The position numbers were made by a program, and so were the translations under genes. Of a DNA stretch of 64,000 nt, positions 24,906-36,955 are shown piece after piece. The notes beneath the pieces were generated by a model. It saw only the letters and a program-made list of their open reading frames with translations, did not search any database and was not told the origin of the DNA. Source of the stretch: Nymphaea colorata (taxonomy: Eukaryota; Streptophyta; Magnoliopsida; Nymphaeales; Nymphaeaceae); assembly GCF_008831285.2 (NCBI RefSeq), contig NC_045149.1, forward strand, positions 12,858,629-12,922,628. The letters run 5' to 3'. Numbering within the stretch: the stretch's first letter is position 1; the number at the start of each line of letters is the position of its first letter.

Positions 24906-27900
24906 CTTAGAAAGGCTACTTTTAAGATTTTCTTATCAATCTCTTTGAAAAGTCTAATTGCTTGTTCAATGCTGTCGTTTTAGAAAAGTTGGACAATGAA
25001 TTTTCTTTGGTGAAAAATACTTTCTCATCACATGAAATGAGAATACTAGGAATCTTTTAACAAGCTATATGTGTTATCAGTATCTGTAATTGCATACTTC
25101 GGGCATGAATTCGATGAATCTTTGTTTCATAATTTTTGTATCTGTTACAGTATTGTCTAGTCAACTTCTGGTAAATGCCTTGCTAACACATCTATCAACT
25201 GTATAAGTTTTCATTTTTATCTGTTAATTAATCGTATGTCCTTCACATGTTTTAGTCTAGCCCACAATTTATAGCCCAGGCACCGCCTCATGTGTTTTGT
25301 GTGTTTATTTGTATGTGTCAATGTAGACATAATCCCATTCTCACCTTCAGAAAATTTTCATTTGGAAAATATGGTGTCTTAAGTACATGGAAGAAATGGT
25401 GTCATAACTTCATGGAGAAAAAGGCAGAACAGTGCTAGAATATACTATAAAACTGAGATATCTTATAACATTCCGGAATATATAAATGCCATGTTCAGCA
25501 TCATTATGTTGCTGATAATGTGGAGTTGCAGCTTTATTGGTTTGAAAACTTGGCAAGTGCAACTCAGCAAAGTTTCTTTTTTGATCCTGTTTTCATAATA
25601 AACTTGATCTTCTTCCTGGTAACCCAGAGAATATAAGAGGCCTCCTTTTCATTCTTCACTGTCTTACTTAGAAGATTGTTGAATGTGGATTGCATTTGCC
25701 GGCAGGGCATGTAAATGCTGCTCACTTTCCAATGAGAGGTCGATAACTACTATATGTCTCCATGTAGTTGAATAAATATGTCAATATTTGAGATCTTCAT
25801 TGAAGTACTTGTCTTGAGTCTTGAGGCAAGTGCTTATCCTTGGTTATGTCTAATTTAATGAACAATCTTTCTTTTTCTTTTTGGTTGTAAGCAAGTGTTT
25901 GTTTACCTTCATACATTTTCTGGAATAGAAAGCTATAGCCATTCTCATTTGTTTAGGCACCTTGCGCTGCCGAATCAGTTATTTGGACACATACTACATA
26001 TGTTTGTGGGTGACTTCTCACAATGTGGATATTCTTCTGGAAGCAAGAATTTGAGGTGCCTGAAGTTGTTAGAAATTTTGTGGAACTAAGAGTTCCAAAT
26101 TTTTTATAGTGATTGAAGGGAGAGAACTGATATAAAAAGCCATGGATCTAAACACGTGTTTCTTGTCATCACATAGAGAAAAGTGAGACAACTTGAAAGA
26201 AGCATGTAAATACTGTATGGAGTGCCAATTGGTAAGCTCTCTATGTTCATATATATTATTAGTGAATATATCCAAAACCATGTGCTCTTTGCTAACTGGG
26301 AGATTGATCTTTTAAACTTCAATCCAAACAATTCTGACAACTTTCTCTCTACATTCAATGCTCACTGTTGATATTCGGTGCAACTTGTGACACCTTCTGT
26401 ATCATTGCTAGTGTCTGATAAGGTGTGTGACACTTATATTACAACTTGAAAGGATGAAAGACATCAATATTTTTTTGACATAAAGTGACATACGTTTCTT
26501 AAGGCTGAATATATGTTGTGTTTGACATGCATGGTATTCTAACAAATTTAAAGTAAAAGAATAAAATTCAGAGATGATCTTTTGCAATAAGAGTAGAGTT
26601 CATGGATTTTCTTGTAAGTGCCTATGTTTGTTCTCACAAATAAAATGATTTCAAACTTTATAACCATTACGTTGCTTACCAGACTCCAAAGATTAAGTCA
26701 TAACAAAAACTTATCTTGATGCCCATTTAAGTATTAAGACTATAAGTTCAGTTTTTATTGTTTCTAATGAAATTGTGCACGTTGTAGGTAGCATAATACG
26801 TGTTACCTTGATATGTTTATGGAATTCATCTTTTTCATGGAGAGAAATTTATCCTCATTTTTCCAATTGTTCTCTTATTCATATTTTTTAACTTTTAAAT
26901 TTTTGAATTTTAATATTAAAAAATAAATTTGGAATTTTGGATTTTTTTACGTTACATTATTTGGACTCATCCAAAGTGGTTATACATTTTTTGGCATTGG
27001 TCTACTCTTCCTTCTTCCATTTATTATCTAATGATAAAGAGCATTGCTGGGCAGCACAATTTTGTTTTTTGTTTTGACTAATCTGAAAAGAGTTCTTCCT
27101 TTCTGTCAACTAAAGAAAAAAAAGAATGCACAACCAGTAACTGTCCAAGGAGTGTCAGTGTGTAAGAAGTGTCAGACACACTACCGTCATGCTTATGGAA
27201 GTGACGTGTAATACAAACACCAAATGACTAAACTTGTTGAAATGGGTATATAAAATGAAATGTGAATTGTGATGGCTGGCCGACCAAATCATGACTGATG
27301 TAATCAGTAATATATACGGAAAGAATTATCCTTTGAGGCAGAGATTGTTGCCATGCGATTAGTGTTCTCCATAAGTTTGCTGTGTAACTGGCAATGATGC
27401 CATCTGAACTTTTCACAATGATGCTTTATGGAGAATCAAAGGAAAACACAATAGACCAACTGGATGTTTGGTTGACAGATGGAATCAATTATAATACTGA
27501 TTCATTTTGTTGGCAGGTGCAAGAAGCTTTGTTATACACTGAGAGACCAATTGATTGAAAGATGAAAGAAGCTTTGTTCACCCTGAGTGGCCAATGGGGT
27601 TTTGTTTGGCAGATCTAAGAAATTGCTTCGTTTTACTCAAAAGATATAAATAAGAAAAATTCTAAGAACTTAGTTTCAAAATCTTAAAATGTTTAGAAGG
27701 GTAAAGAATTGTTGTAAGGAGTTTCATAATGTCGAAAAATATCCATTAGTTTACTAGCTATTTAAAATAATGACAGTCTCTGTCGTAAAAGTTTTGCAAG
27801 CTTAATAGTGTGGTGGATACTAAGAATTCATGTGGATTGCTTTATAGACGTTCTTGGCTATGGATGAATTTGCTTTTATCATTTATTGTAACAACAGAAG

Positions 27901-28183
27901 GTAACTGATTATTTGATAACAATGTCGTGGTATTGTAGTTTAGGTGATGTTGTGATTGGCGTATCGTATCGCATATCAGTTGGGTCGACCTATATGCCGT
28001 CTTGTAACATATTGTAAATGTACCGTAATGATCATAAACTTAATTTTTTACTACAAAAAACTCTAAAAATAGGAAAGCAAAAAAATCAGAAAAATTCAAG
28101 AAAAATATATTTCATAGAAAAAAACTCATCACACAATTCATCACATATCAGTTATAATCAATTATCAGTCATCACAAATTCAC

Positions 28184-29560
28184 ATGATTATCAGCGATCA
28201 ACGTATTAACCAAATCATCATCTTCATCTTCATTTTCGTCTTCATCTTCCTTATTATTGTCTTCAAGAATTGCTCCAATGCCTTCAAATGGAATATCAAT
28301 ATCCACATTCCATGGCTCTCCTTCAACAAACTCTTCAACTCCTTCAAGGTTATTAAAAAAAAATCAAGATCATCCTCATCAATCATGGGTTCTTCTTTAG
28401 GTTCAACCTAAGAATCCAATACATCTAAAATATCTAAGCTGATAGGATCAAATTGAGTATGATCATGCCTCCCCATTGATGTTCCATCTAATTTCCTACA
28501 AAGTTTTACAAGAGAAAACACTTAACCAATTATAAAAGCTTAAAATGCATAAAAAATATGTTGAATTTGCCTTTCTCTCAATTTCATATTGTATTTGACA
28601 AAAACAAGGTCATTCAACCTTTTACGTTCCAGCCTATTTCTTTCCCGAGTGTGAATTTGTTCAAATACACTGTAATTTCTTTCACATCTAGTGGCAATGC
28701 ATGTTTGGTTGGGGATTCTAATTGCCAACTTCTTTAGATGTGAGCATTCAAGCCCAAACCTAGTCCACTACATATCTAAACAACAAAATGAAAAGTAATG
28801 CTATGGAAGAGTAAAACACCAAACAAATTTAAATAACAAACAAAAACTCAAAAAGCAACTACTAATGACATAAAGTTCATGTTTCGAATACCAGGACGCA
28901 AGGATGTTCTACATTGAACTGTAGTATCTCTCTCCATGATACCAAAACAAGTATCGTACTTGGTAGATCTTTGAATGGATAACATCTCATTTTGTATGAT
29001 CATTGGCTAATACATCAATGCAGTCCAATATGCCATACTCGATCTCTCTATCATTTTTAAAAGTAGGAAGTTATCTAATAGAAGGATTTAGGTAGTAGGT
29101 TGCTGCATGAAGTGGCGACAAAGTTATTCAGACCACCTTTGATCTATACTCTTTTGTATAGGCATATACAACTTCTTTTTTCCCTTTAGATTATCTCTAC
29201 TGTTCTCCTTCACTTTGTCCATAGCCTCATACAAATATCCTATAAAAGGTCTTTGTGCACTATCAACCAATCTAAGGACTTTCAATAGAGGTATACAAAT
29301 CTTCAACGACATTGTGCATGATTCCTAAAATTCATTACTGGATATAATATCCACAATTGCAGTAGCTTGCATTTTATAGGCTTGTGGATATGCAGCCGAA
29401 TTATTACTTGAAAACATCTACCTTAGAGGACTTTTCTACTTTACCATACCCTGCACAATCAAAACATTTGTGGCAAACCTTGTTTGTGCAGGTCAAATCA
29501 ATTCTGCCCCATTTGTGAATTTTTTCCTTTTAATTCAAAACATAAACATGATTGTAAATG
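28184..29560 (-). pseudogene. hAT transposase remnant, C-terminal half
   Basis: Minus-strand segments match the intact transposase at 31136-33653 in order: PLLKVLRLVDSAQRPFIGYL and GKKKLYMPIQKSIDQRW (29124-29312), then the hAT dimerisation region with CERNYSVFEQIHTRERNRLE and RLNDLVFVKYNMKLRERQ (28540-28728), then the acidic tail (D/E-rich, about 28200-28430). Stops and shifts separate the pieces, so no protein can be made. The dimerisation domain of hAT transposases mediates multimer assembly. Here it is only a relic. Confidence 0.85.
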
Positions 29561-29573
29561 TACTTAGTGATTT

Positions 29574-29578
29574 CTTGG
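29574..29578. repeat. Target duplication, left, of the nested Copia
   Basis: CTTGG, repeated exactly at 37193-37197. Confidence 0.85.
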
Positions 29579-29832
29579 TGTAGAAACACGAACACTGTGA
29601 AAAGAAAAACAAGGAACACGATGTAACGTGGAAAAACCCTCAACAAGAGGGAAAAAACCATAGATGAGGAGGAGCTGGTGCCCACTAGCCGCCAGACTCT
29701 CTCTCTCTTAAGATTTCATTAACATTCTCAAAATGAGGGTTACAATCTTTAAGTAAGGCCCAACAAGAGCTACACGATGGATCGGGTATGGATCCAGACC
29801 CGGTCCCGAGACCCATCTAATATGTTTCAACA
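29579..29832 (-). repeat. 3' LTR of the nested Copia
   Basis: In element orientation it starts TGTTGAAACATATTAG and ends TTCTACA. It carries a (CT)n block and is complete. Confidence 0.88.
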
Positions 29833-29848
29833 CTCTCCCTCAAATTGG
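29833..29848 (-). other. Polypurine tract of the nested Copia
   Basis: The minus strand reads AATTTGAGGGAGAG and then the LTR TGTTGAAA. It primes plus-strand DNA synthesis in LTR elements. Confidence 0.75.
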
Positions 29849-29909
29849 GCATACATATCAAACATGCCCAACTTGGATATATTTTTCTCGAACGAAGTCG
29901 AAGATAGAG

Positions 29910-30675
29910 CTTTCGTCAGAACATCAGCTGTTTGGTCTTCAGATCACATGTAAGGAAGTACAACTGTACAAGTTCTTTAGCATCAATTCTCTCTCGAATG
30001 AAATGCCGGTCAATCTCAACATGCTTTGTTCGGTCATGAAGCAAAGGGTTGTTGGCCAAGTTGATTGCAGACTTGTTATCGCAATACATCTTCATTGGTT
30101 CTTCAACCTTTATACCAATATCAATCAACAATACTTTTAGCCACAAAAGCTCTGAAAATCCCATAGCCACTGCTCTGTATTCTGCTTCAGCACTGGAACG
30201 AGAACAAACATCTTGCCTTTTACTTCTCCACACTATGAGATTCCCTCCCAAATAAATACAATAGCCAGAAGTGGACCTCCTAGTGTCAATACAGCCTGCC
30301 TAGTCTGCATCTGAATAACCTTCAATCCCGAGAGTGTCTTGCTTGACATACAAAAGACCTTTGCCAGGATTTCTCTTCAAGTAGCACAAGATCCTGTCAA
30401 CAGCCTTCAAGTGGGCATCCGTGGGAGCATGCATGAACTGACTCATCACATTCACAACAAAGGTAATATCAGGTCTAGTGAGAGTAAGATAAATCAACTT
30501 CCCTACAAGACATTGATATTTTCTTTTGGCCTCTTCACAGAGAGGCTCCCCATCTCTAAGACTTAGCTTATGACCAGCATCTAGAGGAGTAGATGCTGGT
30601 CTACACCCCAGTTTCCCGGTCTCCTTTAACAAATCTAGAGTATACTTCCGTTGATTTAGCACGAGGCTAGTCCCA
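29910..30675 (-). pseudogene. Copia pol, end of reverse transcriptase and RNase H
   Basis: Minus-strand reading frames hold the RT tail and linker (GRPASTPLDAGHKLS-like, LVGKLIYLTLTRPDITFVVN, 30300-30675) and RNase H (SRSSAEAEYRAVAMG, MYCDNKSAINLANNPLLHDR, 29916-30251). The acidic residues typical of Copia RNase H (GYSDADWA-type, EAEYRA, CDNKSA) are visible, with GYSDAD meeting a stop near 30300. Degrades the RNA strand of the RNA/DNA hybrid during reverse transcription. The upstream part of RT lies across the hAT insertion at 34106 and beyond, so this is not expressible as one protein. Confidence 0.88.
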
Positions 30676-30683
30676 GACCTAGC
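30676..30683. repeat. Target duplication, left, of the intact hAT
   Basis: GACCTAGC, repeated exactly at 34106-34113. It lies in the Copia RT sequence, so removing the hAT plus one copy rejoins the RT reading frame region. Confidence 0.92.
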
Positions 30684-30689
30684 CAATGT

Positions 30690-30815
30690 TATCCGTATCG
30701 TACGATACGGACGCGTATCGTACGATACGTATCGTCCGTATCATAGTTTTCGATACGATACACTTAATAAATACGATACGCGTACGTATCGTACGCGTAT
30801 CGCACGATACGGGAG
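30690..30815. repeat. Left subterminal palindrome array of the intact hAT
   Basis: About 125 bases hold overlapping copies of CGTATCGTACGATACG and its halves, spaced roughly 15-25 bases apart. In hAT systems such as Ac/Ds, subterminal repeats are bound by the transposase. Binding here is inferred. Confidence 0.8.
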
Positions 30816-31135
30816 TAAAATTAAAAAAGGGGCCGTCGGGCCCCTTTTTGCTTCTTATTCTCAAACCGACGCTCCTCTCTCTCTCTCTTCTTGTTTCTCA
30901 ACGCTGCGAGAGACGTGGGAGGGAGAGATTTTCTCCATTGCATCAAGATTTGCCGGTGAAGAAGCTTCATTTCTCGTTGTGGGGAGTCTTGGGACGGTGG
31001 GAAGCTTGGAGAAAGAGGGTTTTTTGGTTTTTAACACCAAGAAGGTAAGAAATAACTCATTTTTGCCGTTGAATCGTTCATTTCTCTTATTTCCTACATT
31101 TATTTGTATGTTTTTACTTGTTTTGTGAAGATATA

Positions 31136-32987
31136 ATGTCAGATCCTGCATGGCAGTGGTGTACAAGGGTGAATCCCAAAGATAGATTAAGAGTTAAGTG
31201 CAATTATTGTAAGCAAATCATATCAGGAGGGATTTCTCGCTTTAAACACCATATAGCTGGTACACACAGCGATGTGGCTGCTTGCAATGGCTCCCAAGTG
31301 ATCCCATTGCCAGCGTATGTAAAGCACCAGTGTCAGCAGCTTCTTGATGCAGTGAAAGCAAGTAGGATTGAAAAGGACATGGAAGATGCGGAGGAAGGAT
31401 ATGGGGACCCACATGAAGGAGAAGAAAGTGAAGGTGAAGATGTTCAACTTGAACAAGAAAATGTTGGTGTCAGTTTGGGAACAACTAAAGGGAAAGGCAT
31501 CATGCATGGAGGTGGTTCTTCTGCAACTGCAACCAGAAAAAGAAGAGGTGCAAGTATAAGTTCAGTTTCACGAGGACGTGGCAGAAGTCAGGGTCGTACT
31601 GGTGGTGGTAGAGTACCTACTATGAAGTCGTGCAATATGTCTGGTTCGATCAAGAATTTTTTTCCCAATTATACTGCTACTGGTGCTCAGCCTGAGATTC
31701 GTATAGCCATGCAATCAAAGGATATTATTGAAGCAGCAGATGAAACCATAGGAAGGTGGTTCTATGATGCATCCATTCCCTTCAATGCAGCAAACTCTTA
31801 TCATTATCAGCCTATAGCATATGCGATTGCTTGTGTAGGGCGAGGGTATAAAATGCCCTCTTTTCATAAATTGCGAGGTAAAATTCTCAACAATATAGTT
31901 AGAGATGTGAAGACATATTGTGATGAACTAAAATTGAGTTGGAAAGCTACAGGATGCAGTGTAATGGCAGATGGGTGGACAGACATCAAGAACAGAACAT
32001 TGGTAAACTTCCTTGTATATTGCCCTCTTGGTACTATGTTCTTAAAATCTGTTGATTCGTCTGATACTCCGAAGACTGCTGATGTGTTGTTTGAGATTTT
32101 TGATAAAGTTATAGAAGAAGTTGGGCCTGAAAATGTCGTACAATTTATCACTGATAATGCAGCAAATTATAAAGCTGCAGATGAAATGTTAGCAGCACGA
32201 TATGGGACATTTTATTGGAGTCCATGTGCTGCTCACTGTGTAAATCTTATGCTTCAGGATCTTGGTGAAAGGGATGATATGAAGTTGACAGTTCACAGAT
32301 GCCAAGAAATCACGAAGTTTATTTACAATCATGCTTATGTCTTGAATTTGATGAGGAAATTCACAAATGGGGTTGAATTGATTCGACCTGCACAAACACG
32401 GTTTGCTACAAATGTTTTGACTGTGCAGGGTATAGTCAAGCAAAGATCTTCTCTCAGGCAGATGTTTTCAAGTGATGATTGGGCTGCATATCCACATGCC
32501 TATAAAAGAAAGGCTACGACAGTTGTGGATACCATCTTCGATGTTGACTTTTGGGAATCATGTGTGCACTTATTGAAGATTTGTGTACCTCTAGTGAAAG
32601 TCCTCAGATTAGTTGATAGTGAAGATAGACCTTCTATTGGATATTTATACGAGTCTATGGATAGAGCCAAGGAGGCCATTAGAGATAATATGAAGGGAAA
32701 AAAGAAGTTGTACATGCCTATATGGAAGATTATAGATGAAAGGTGGTCTGGACAACTTCATCGCCTACTTCATGCAGCAGCCTACTACCTAAATCCTGCT
32801 ATTAGATATCTTCCCACTTTTAAGAAGGACAGAGAGGTCGAGTATGGCATGTTGGATTGCATTGATGTATTAGTAAGTGATAGTAAAGAACAAGACGCTA
32901 TCCATATGTCGATCAACAAATATGATACAGCTTCTGGTACCATGGCGAGAGACACAGCAGTTCGATGCAGGACAACTATGCGTCCAG
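31136..32987 (+). CDS. hAT transposase, exon 1 (BED finger and DUF659 core)
   Basis: Cuts and re-inserts its own element in the nucleus. The ATG at 31136 gives MSDPAWQWC. The frame is open a few codons upstream without an ATG. A BED-type zinc finger is at residues 22-44 (C22, C25, H38/H39, H44). A basic R/G-rich stretch follows near 140-165. The DUF659/RNase H-like core spans about 240-375, with DGWTD near 279, FITDNAANY near 338 and the CAAHCVNLML segment near 363. The exon ends within a GAT codon at CCAG|GTATT. Joined with the two next exons it gives 776 residues, a normal hAT size, with no frameshift or stop. Many plant hAT transposases of this type have an acidic C-terminus, as here. Confidence 0.92.
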
Positions 32988-33088
32988 GTATTAGAAAAAG
33001 AAACTTTATACTTTTTGTTGTTTAGCTTTTATTCTACCTTCTCATATATTTATTTCTGACAACATTTTTACTTTCCATCTGTTATTAG

Positions 33089-33293
33089 ATTTGTGGTGGG
33101 AAAGGTTTGGGCCTGATTGCCCAGAATTAAGGAAGCTTGCAATTAGAATCCTCAGTCAAACATGTAGTGCAACTGGATGTGAAAGAAATTGGAGTGTATT
33201 TCAGCACATCCATAGTAAGAAGAGGAATAGGCTGGAACATAAAAGGTTGAATGACCTTGTTTACGTTCGTTATAATATGAAGTTGAGACAAAG
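33089..33293 (+). CDS. hAT transposase, exon 2 (hAT dimerisation domain)
   Basis: It follows a 101-base intron ending TTATTAG. It encodes residues 618-685 with LWWERFG, CSATGCERNWSVFQHIHSKK and RLNDLVYVRYNMKLRQ, the C-terminal hAT dimerisation signature. The phases join exon 1 (one base) and exon 3 (two bases) cleanly. The same segment, decayed, is present on the minus strand in the old hAT at 28540-28728. Confidence 0.9.
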
Positions 33294-33379
33294 GTAAACA
33301 TTTGTTTTGTTATACAAGAATATCAAATTCTAATATATATTTTAATCTCTAACAATTTGTTAATTTTTTCTCTTGTTAG

Positions 33380-33653
33380 GCAACTAGAAACAACATCTAC
33401 GAGGAAGCATCACAATCAATATGATCCTATCTTCATTGACCATTTTGATATATTAGATTCTTGGGTTGAAGAAGAACCAGCTGCAATACTTGATGAGGAC
33501 GATCTTGATTTTTTGAATGTTGAAGGAGCAGCAGAGATTGTTGAAGAAGGAGAGGCTGGGGGGGAGCAATGGAATGTTGGTGACATTCCATTTGCAACAG
33601 AGGGGTTAGAAGAAGAAGTTAATGAAGAAAATGAAGATGATGATGAAGAATGA
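33380..33653 (+). CDS. hAT transposase, exon 3 (acidic tail)
   Basis: It starts after TCTTGTTAG and codes about 91 residues, including HHNQYDPIFIDHFDILDSW and then a long D/E-rich tail that ends at TGA 33651-33653. The tail is strongly acidic, with glutamate and aspartate runs. Its role is not known from sequence. Confidence 0.85.
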
Positions 33654-34011
33654 AGATGATGATGCAAATGACGATTGACGATGCTTTTTGTTTTGAGTTT
33701 TGAAAACTATGTCAATATGTTCTGAGTTTTGACTTCTGAACTTATGAATTGTGATGTAATTGAATACTCTTAGGTTGTTTAGTATGTTATTTTGTTTTTT
33801 GAATGTTTGATTTCTTATTTTGGAATGTCTTGTTCATATGCATAGCTCACAGGTCATACTTCATATACATGAATGATGAATGTTCCTTTAAATACATTTT
33901 TCTTGAATTTTTCTGATTTTTACTAGTTTTTTCGGATTTTTTTAGAATTTTTCTGATTTTTTTCTATTTTTTATAAATTTTTAATATTTTTTACAAATGA
34001 AAAAATTAATT
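33654..34011 (+). other. 3' untranslated region of the hAT
   Basis: An AT-rich stretch ending in repeats of TTTTTCTGATTTTT. Comparable T-rich repeats occur in the MITE at 57125-57847 at the same place relative to the right end. Confidence 0.5.
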
Positions 34012-34100
34012 TTACGATACGTTACGATACATTTACGATACGTTACGATACGGCGTATAGGTCGGCCCGACCGATACACGATACGATACGGCAGTGATAA
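34012..34100. repeat. Right subterminal array of the intact hAT
   Basis: Repeated TTACGATACG words followed by a GGTCGGCCCGACC palindrome and ACGATACG copies just inside the right terminus. The same order (ACGATACGG, GCCCGACCG, GATACG) ends the MITE at 57125-57847. Confidence 0.8.
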
Positions 34101-34113
34101 CATTGGACCTAGC

Positions 34114-35638
34114 AATTTCAATGCCAAGGAAATATTTCAACTTACCAAGGTCCTTGAGATCAAACTCGATCGACAACAGTTTCTTTAACTTAATTATTCC
34201 ATCTTCATCATCACCTGTGACAATCATATCATCAACATATACCAACAAAATAGTAACATTTTTCTCATTTCTCTTCACAAAGAGTGTATGATCTCCATTC
34301 CCTTGATGGTATCCACATTGTCTCATGACAAGTCTAAGTCGTTCAAATCATGCTCGAGGAGATTGCTTGAGCCCATATAAAGCTTTACTTAGCTTGCAAC
34401 ATTTTCCACGTTCCTCATATCCTGGAGGGATACACATATATACTTCCTCTTCAAGGTCTCCACTGAGAAAAAAGCGTTCTTGACATCAAGTTGGTACATC
34501 TTCCACTCCTTCATCACAGCTAAGGAGATAATGACTCTGACAGTCTTCATCTTCGCAACAGGAGCAAATGTCTCCAAGTAATCAATCCCATATTTCTGAC
34601 TAAACCCCTTGGCCACAAGACGAGCTTTGTATCTTTCAATATTTCCATCTGGTTGTACTTGATGGTGTAGACCCACTTAGATCCAACCAAGTGAGTCGCC
34701 TCAGGAATCTTTACAACTTCCCATGTCATGTTTCTTCTCAGGGCTTCCATCTCTTCTTGCATTGCATAAGTCCACTTGGGATCACTCTGAGCCTCAGCAA
34801 CATTCTTGTGAATCATAGCCAAAGAAAGAGAAGATACAAAACATTTGTAGTCTTTGCTCAGTCTAGAATATGAAACAAAGTTACCAATAGGATGTTGAGT
34901 ACATGACCAGACACCCTTTCGCAGGGCGATAGGAAGCTCTTCACTTGCAGCAACAGTCTGAATCTCTTCTTCAACAGGCTGCTTCTGAGCACGACTTGGG
35001 TCATCCAGGGAAGGACTAATTGGATTGGGAGTAGAATTCTCACCACCTGTCATCTCATCTGTACAGACTCTTCGCCTAGAGTAAATTTGCCCAAACAGAC
35101 GATTGCATTCCTCTTCTGCCCCAGTAGAACACTCTCCATTTTTCTCTTGTTCAAGCACCTCAATAGAAGGACCAACAGATTCACGCCTGTAGTCCAAAAA
35201 ATCTGTAAACTGAATTTCCTGACTCAGAGAATACTCTTCCTTTGACATAGAATTCTCCTCCTGAAGAGGATTCTCACCAAAATAGGAAGCATGTTCAAGG
35301 AAAGTGACATCTTTGGTAACATAGGCATGACCAGTGGAAGGGTCCCGACACTTATACCCTTTTTGAGTGGGAGAATAACCTAGAAATATGCCCTTAATAG
35401 ACCTTGGATCAAGCTTTTTAATGTAAGGACTATGATTGTGAATAAAGCAAACACAACCAAAGACTCTTGGTGGAAGAGAAAAAGGTTCACGACTCCCCGG
35501 TAACATAGAGTGAGGCGTCTGCCCATTCAACACACGACTAGGCAAACAGTTTATAAGATACGCACTGGTCAACACAGCATCCCCCCAATACCTTTTTGGA
35601 ACATGACGTTGAAAAAGAAGAGCTCGAGTCATATTCAA
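34114..35638 (-). pseudogene. Copia pol, integrase C-terminus and reverse transcriptase
   Basis: On the minus strand from 35638 the frame gives the integrase C-terminal part (LLFQRHVPKRYWGDAVLTSA, FGCVCFIHNHSPYIKKLDPR, KGIFLGYSPTQKGYKC), the linker, and then RT ([20 protein letters not shown]). A frameshift near 34600 leads into [20 protein letters not shown], and another break follows before the catalytic YVDDMIVTG (about 34225). Copies RNA into DNA in the intact family. Here it is shifted at least twice and cut by the hAT at 34105, so it is non-functional. Confidence 0.9.
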
Positions 35639-35764
35639 TAACTGACGATTCTTTCGTTCAGCAACTCCATTTTGAGGAGGAGTATAACTACAGGAAGTCT
35701 CATGAACAATTCCCTTTCTTCAAAAGAAGCTATCAACAGACGAGCATTGTCAGATCGAAAGGTC

Positions 35765-36499
35765 TTAACAGATGCTCCATATTGAGTTTCCACTGTTACG
35801 AGAACAATCATCTATAAAGGTGATAAAATACTGAAAACCATGATAAGAAGGAATCCCTGAAGGCCCCCACACATCAGAATGAATCATAGCAAATACCTCA
35901 TTAGACCGATGGCTAGACAAAGGGTATGAAGCCCTAACATGTTTGGCCAGGTGACAGACATCACAGGACACCATAGTCATATCTAACCTGAAACATAAAT
36001 CAGGAAACAATTGTCTAAGAAGTCCAAAAGGCAGGTGTCCAAGTCGCTCATGCCAACGTAGAATCAACTGAAGGGAGTCCTCTCTGTTCTTCGTTGCTTG
36101 ACTGACTGCCGTCATGAGAGCCTGAGCAGTACGCATAGGTAAACGATATAGCCCGTCAGAAGGCAGACCAATCCCAATCCTCTTCCCTGTCACCAAGTCT
36201 TGCATAACACAGCGATCAACAGAAAAAATAAGTTCGCAATTCAACTCTTTCGTGATCTGGCTAACTGACAAGAGGTTCAAGGGAAAATGGGGAACATGTA
36301 GAGCATTGTGGACTAAGAACTTGTTCAAAAGTGGGAGACTCCCTTTCCCAGCCACAGAGATAGATGAACCATCAGCAAGAGAAACACGTTCCTTTCCTGA
36401 TGAAAGCTTATACCCATGAAAGACTTTAGGATCGCCGGTCATGTGGTGAGTAGCGCCACTGTCGATGATCCACTCTCCCATACGGGAATCTGCCATCAC
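35765..36499 (-). pseudogene. Copia pol, protease and integrase N-terminus
   Basis: Reads WIIDSGATHHMTGD, the Copia aspartic protease active site with DSGA intact, then the GAG-pre-integrase zinc region (WHERLGHLPFGLLRQL, CDVCHLAKHVRASYP) and the start of the integrase core (HSDVWGPSG, YFITFIDDCSR). The frame then breaks: compared with the related copy at 62485-63576, the stretch after FIDDCSR is deleted in part, which removes the middle acidic residue region of the DDE core. No gag precedes it. Confidence 0.88.
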
Positions 36500-36955
36500 G
36501 TCGATAAAACACCCAAATCAAAGCTGATAACAATGCCAAGGGAAATAGTACCAAAGCCCAACAAGAGTCTTAGGGGCTGTAACACTCGACGTCACAGGAC
36601 GGCGACGCTGGACGATACAAACAACACAGCAGGAGACAGTTGCTTGACCCACACAGCAGACGCTGGGTATCGAACGAATAGGAACCGTTGGGCGGTGTGG
36701 AGACAGAGGGGCACCGGGCGACAACAAAGAGTCACCGGCGGCAGCAAGGGGCACGACAGACTTGGAAGGCGATGCCTGGCGTCGGTGGCAAGTCGGACGG
36801 AGCAGATAGGCGGAGCAGACAGGACTGAGTAGCGTCAGGCGGAGCAGGGAGTGGCATCAGACGGAGCAGACAAGAATAGCGTCGGCCTGGACAGCAATAG
36901 AGGGCACGGGAACGTCAGGCGACGTCGGGGGGAGCAAAGGTAGGCGACGTCGGAT
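36500..36955. other. GC-rich segment in place of gag in the nested Copia
   Basis: Between the protease reading frame and the 5' LTR is a GC-rich stretch with short imperfect repeats of CAGGCGGAGCAG and GCGACGTCGG type. It has no gag, no zinc knuckle and no primer binding site. It may be filler from a deletion, or captured DNA. Confidence 0.6.

Larger units (their letters stand above)
30684..34105 (+). mobile_element. Apparently complete hAT transposon (youngest layer)
   Basis: The element is 3422 bp. The termini CAATGTTATC and GATAACATTG are perfect 10-bp inverted repeats, and a perfect 8-bp duplication GACCTAGC flanks it. Inside both ends are dense copies of CGTATCG/CGATACG palindromes, a plausible transposase-binding array. 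It encodes a three-exon transposase without internal stops. All of this fits a recently moved, possibly autonomous hAT. It sits in the RT part of the Copia at 29579-37192, so it is younger than that Copia. Confidence 0.95.
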
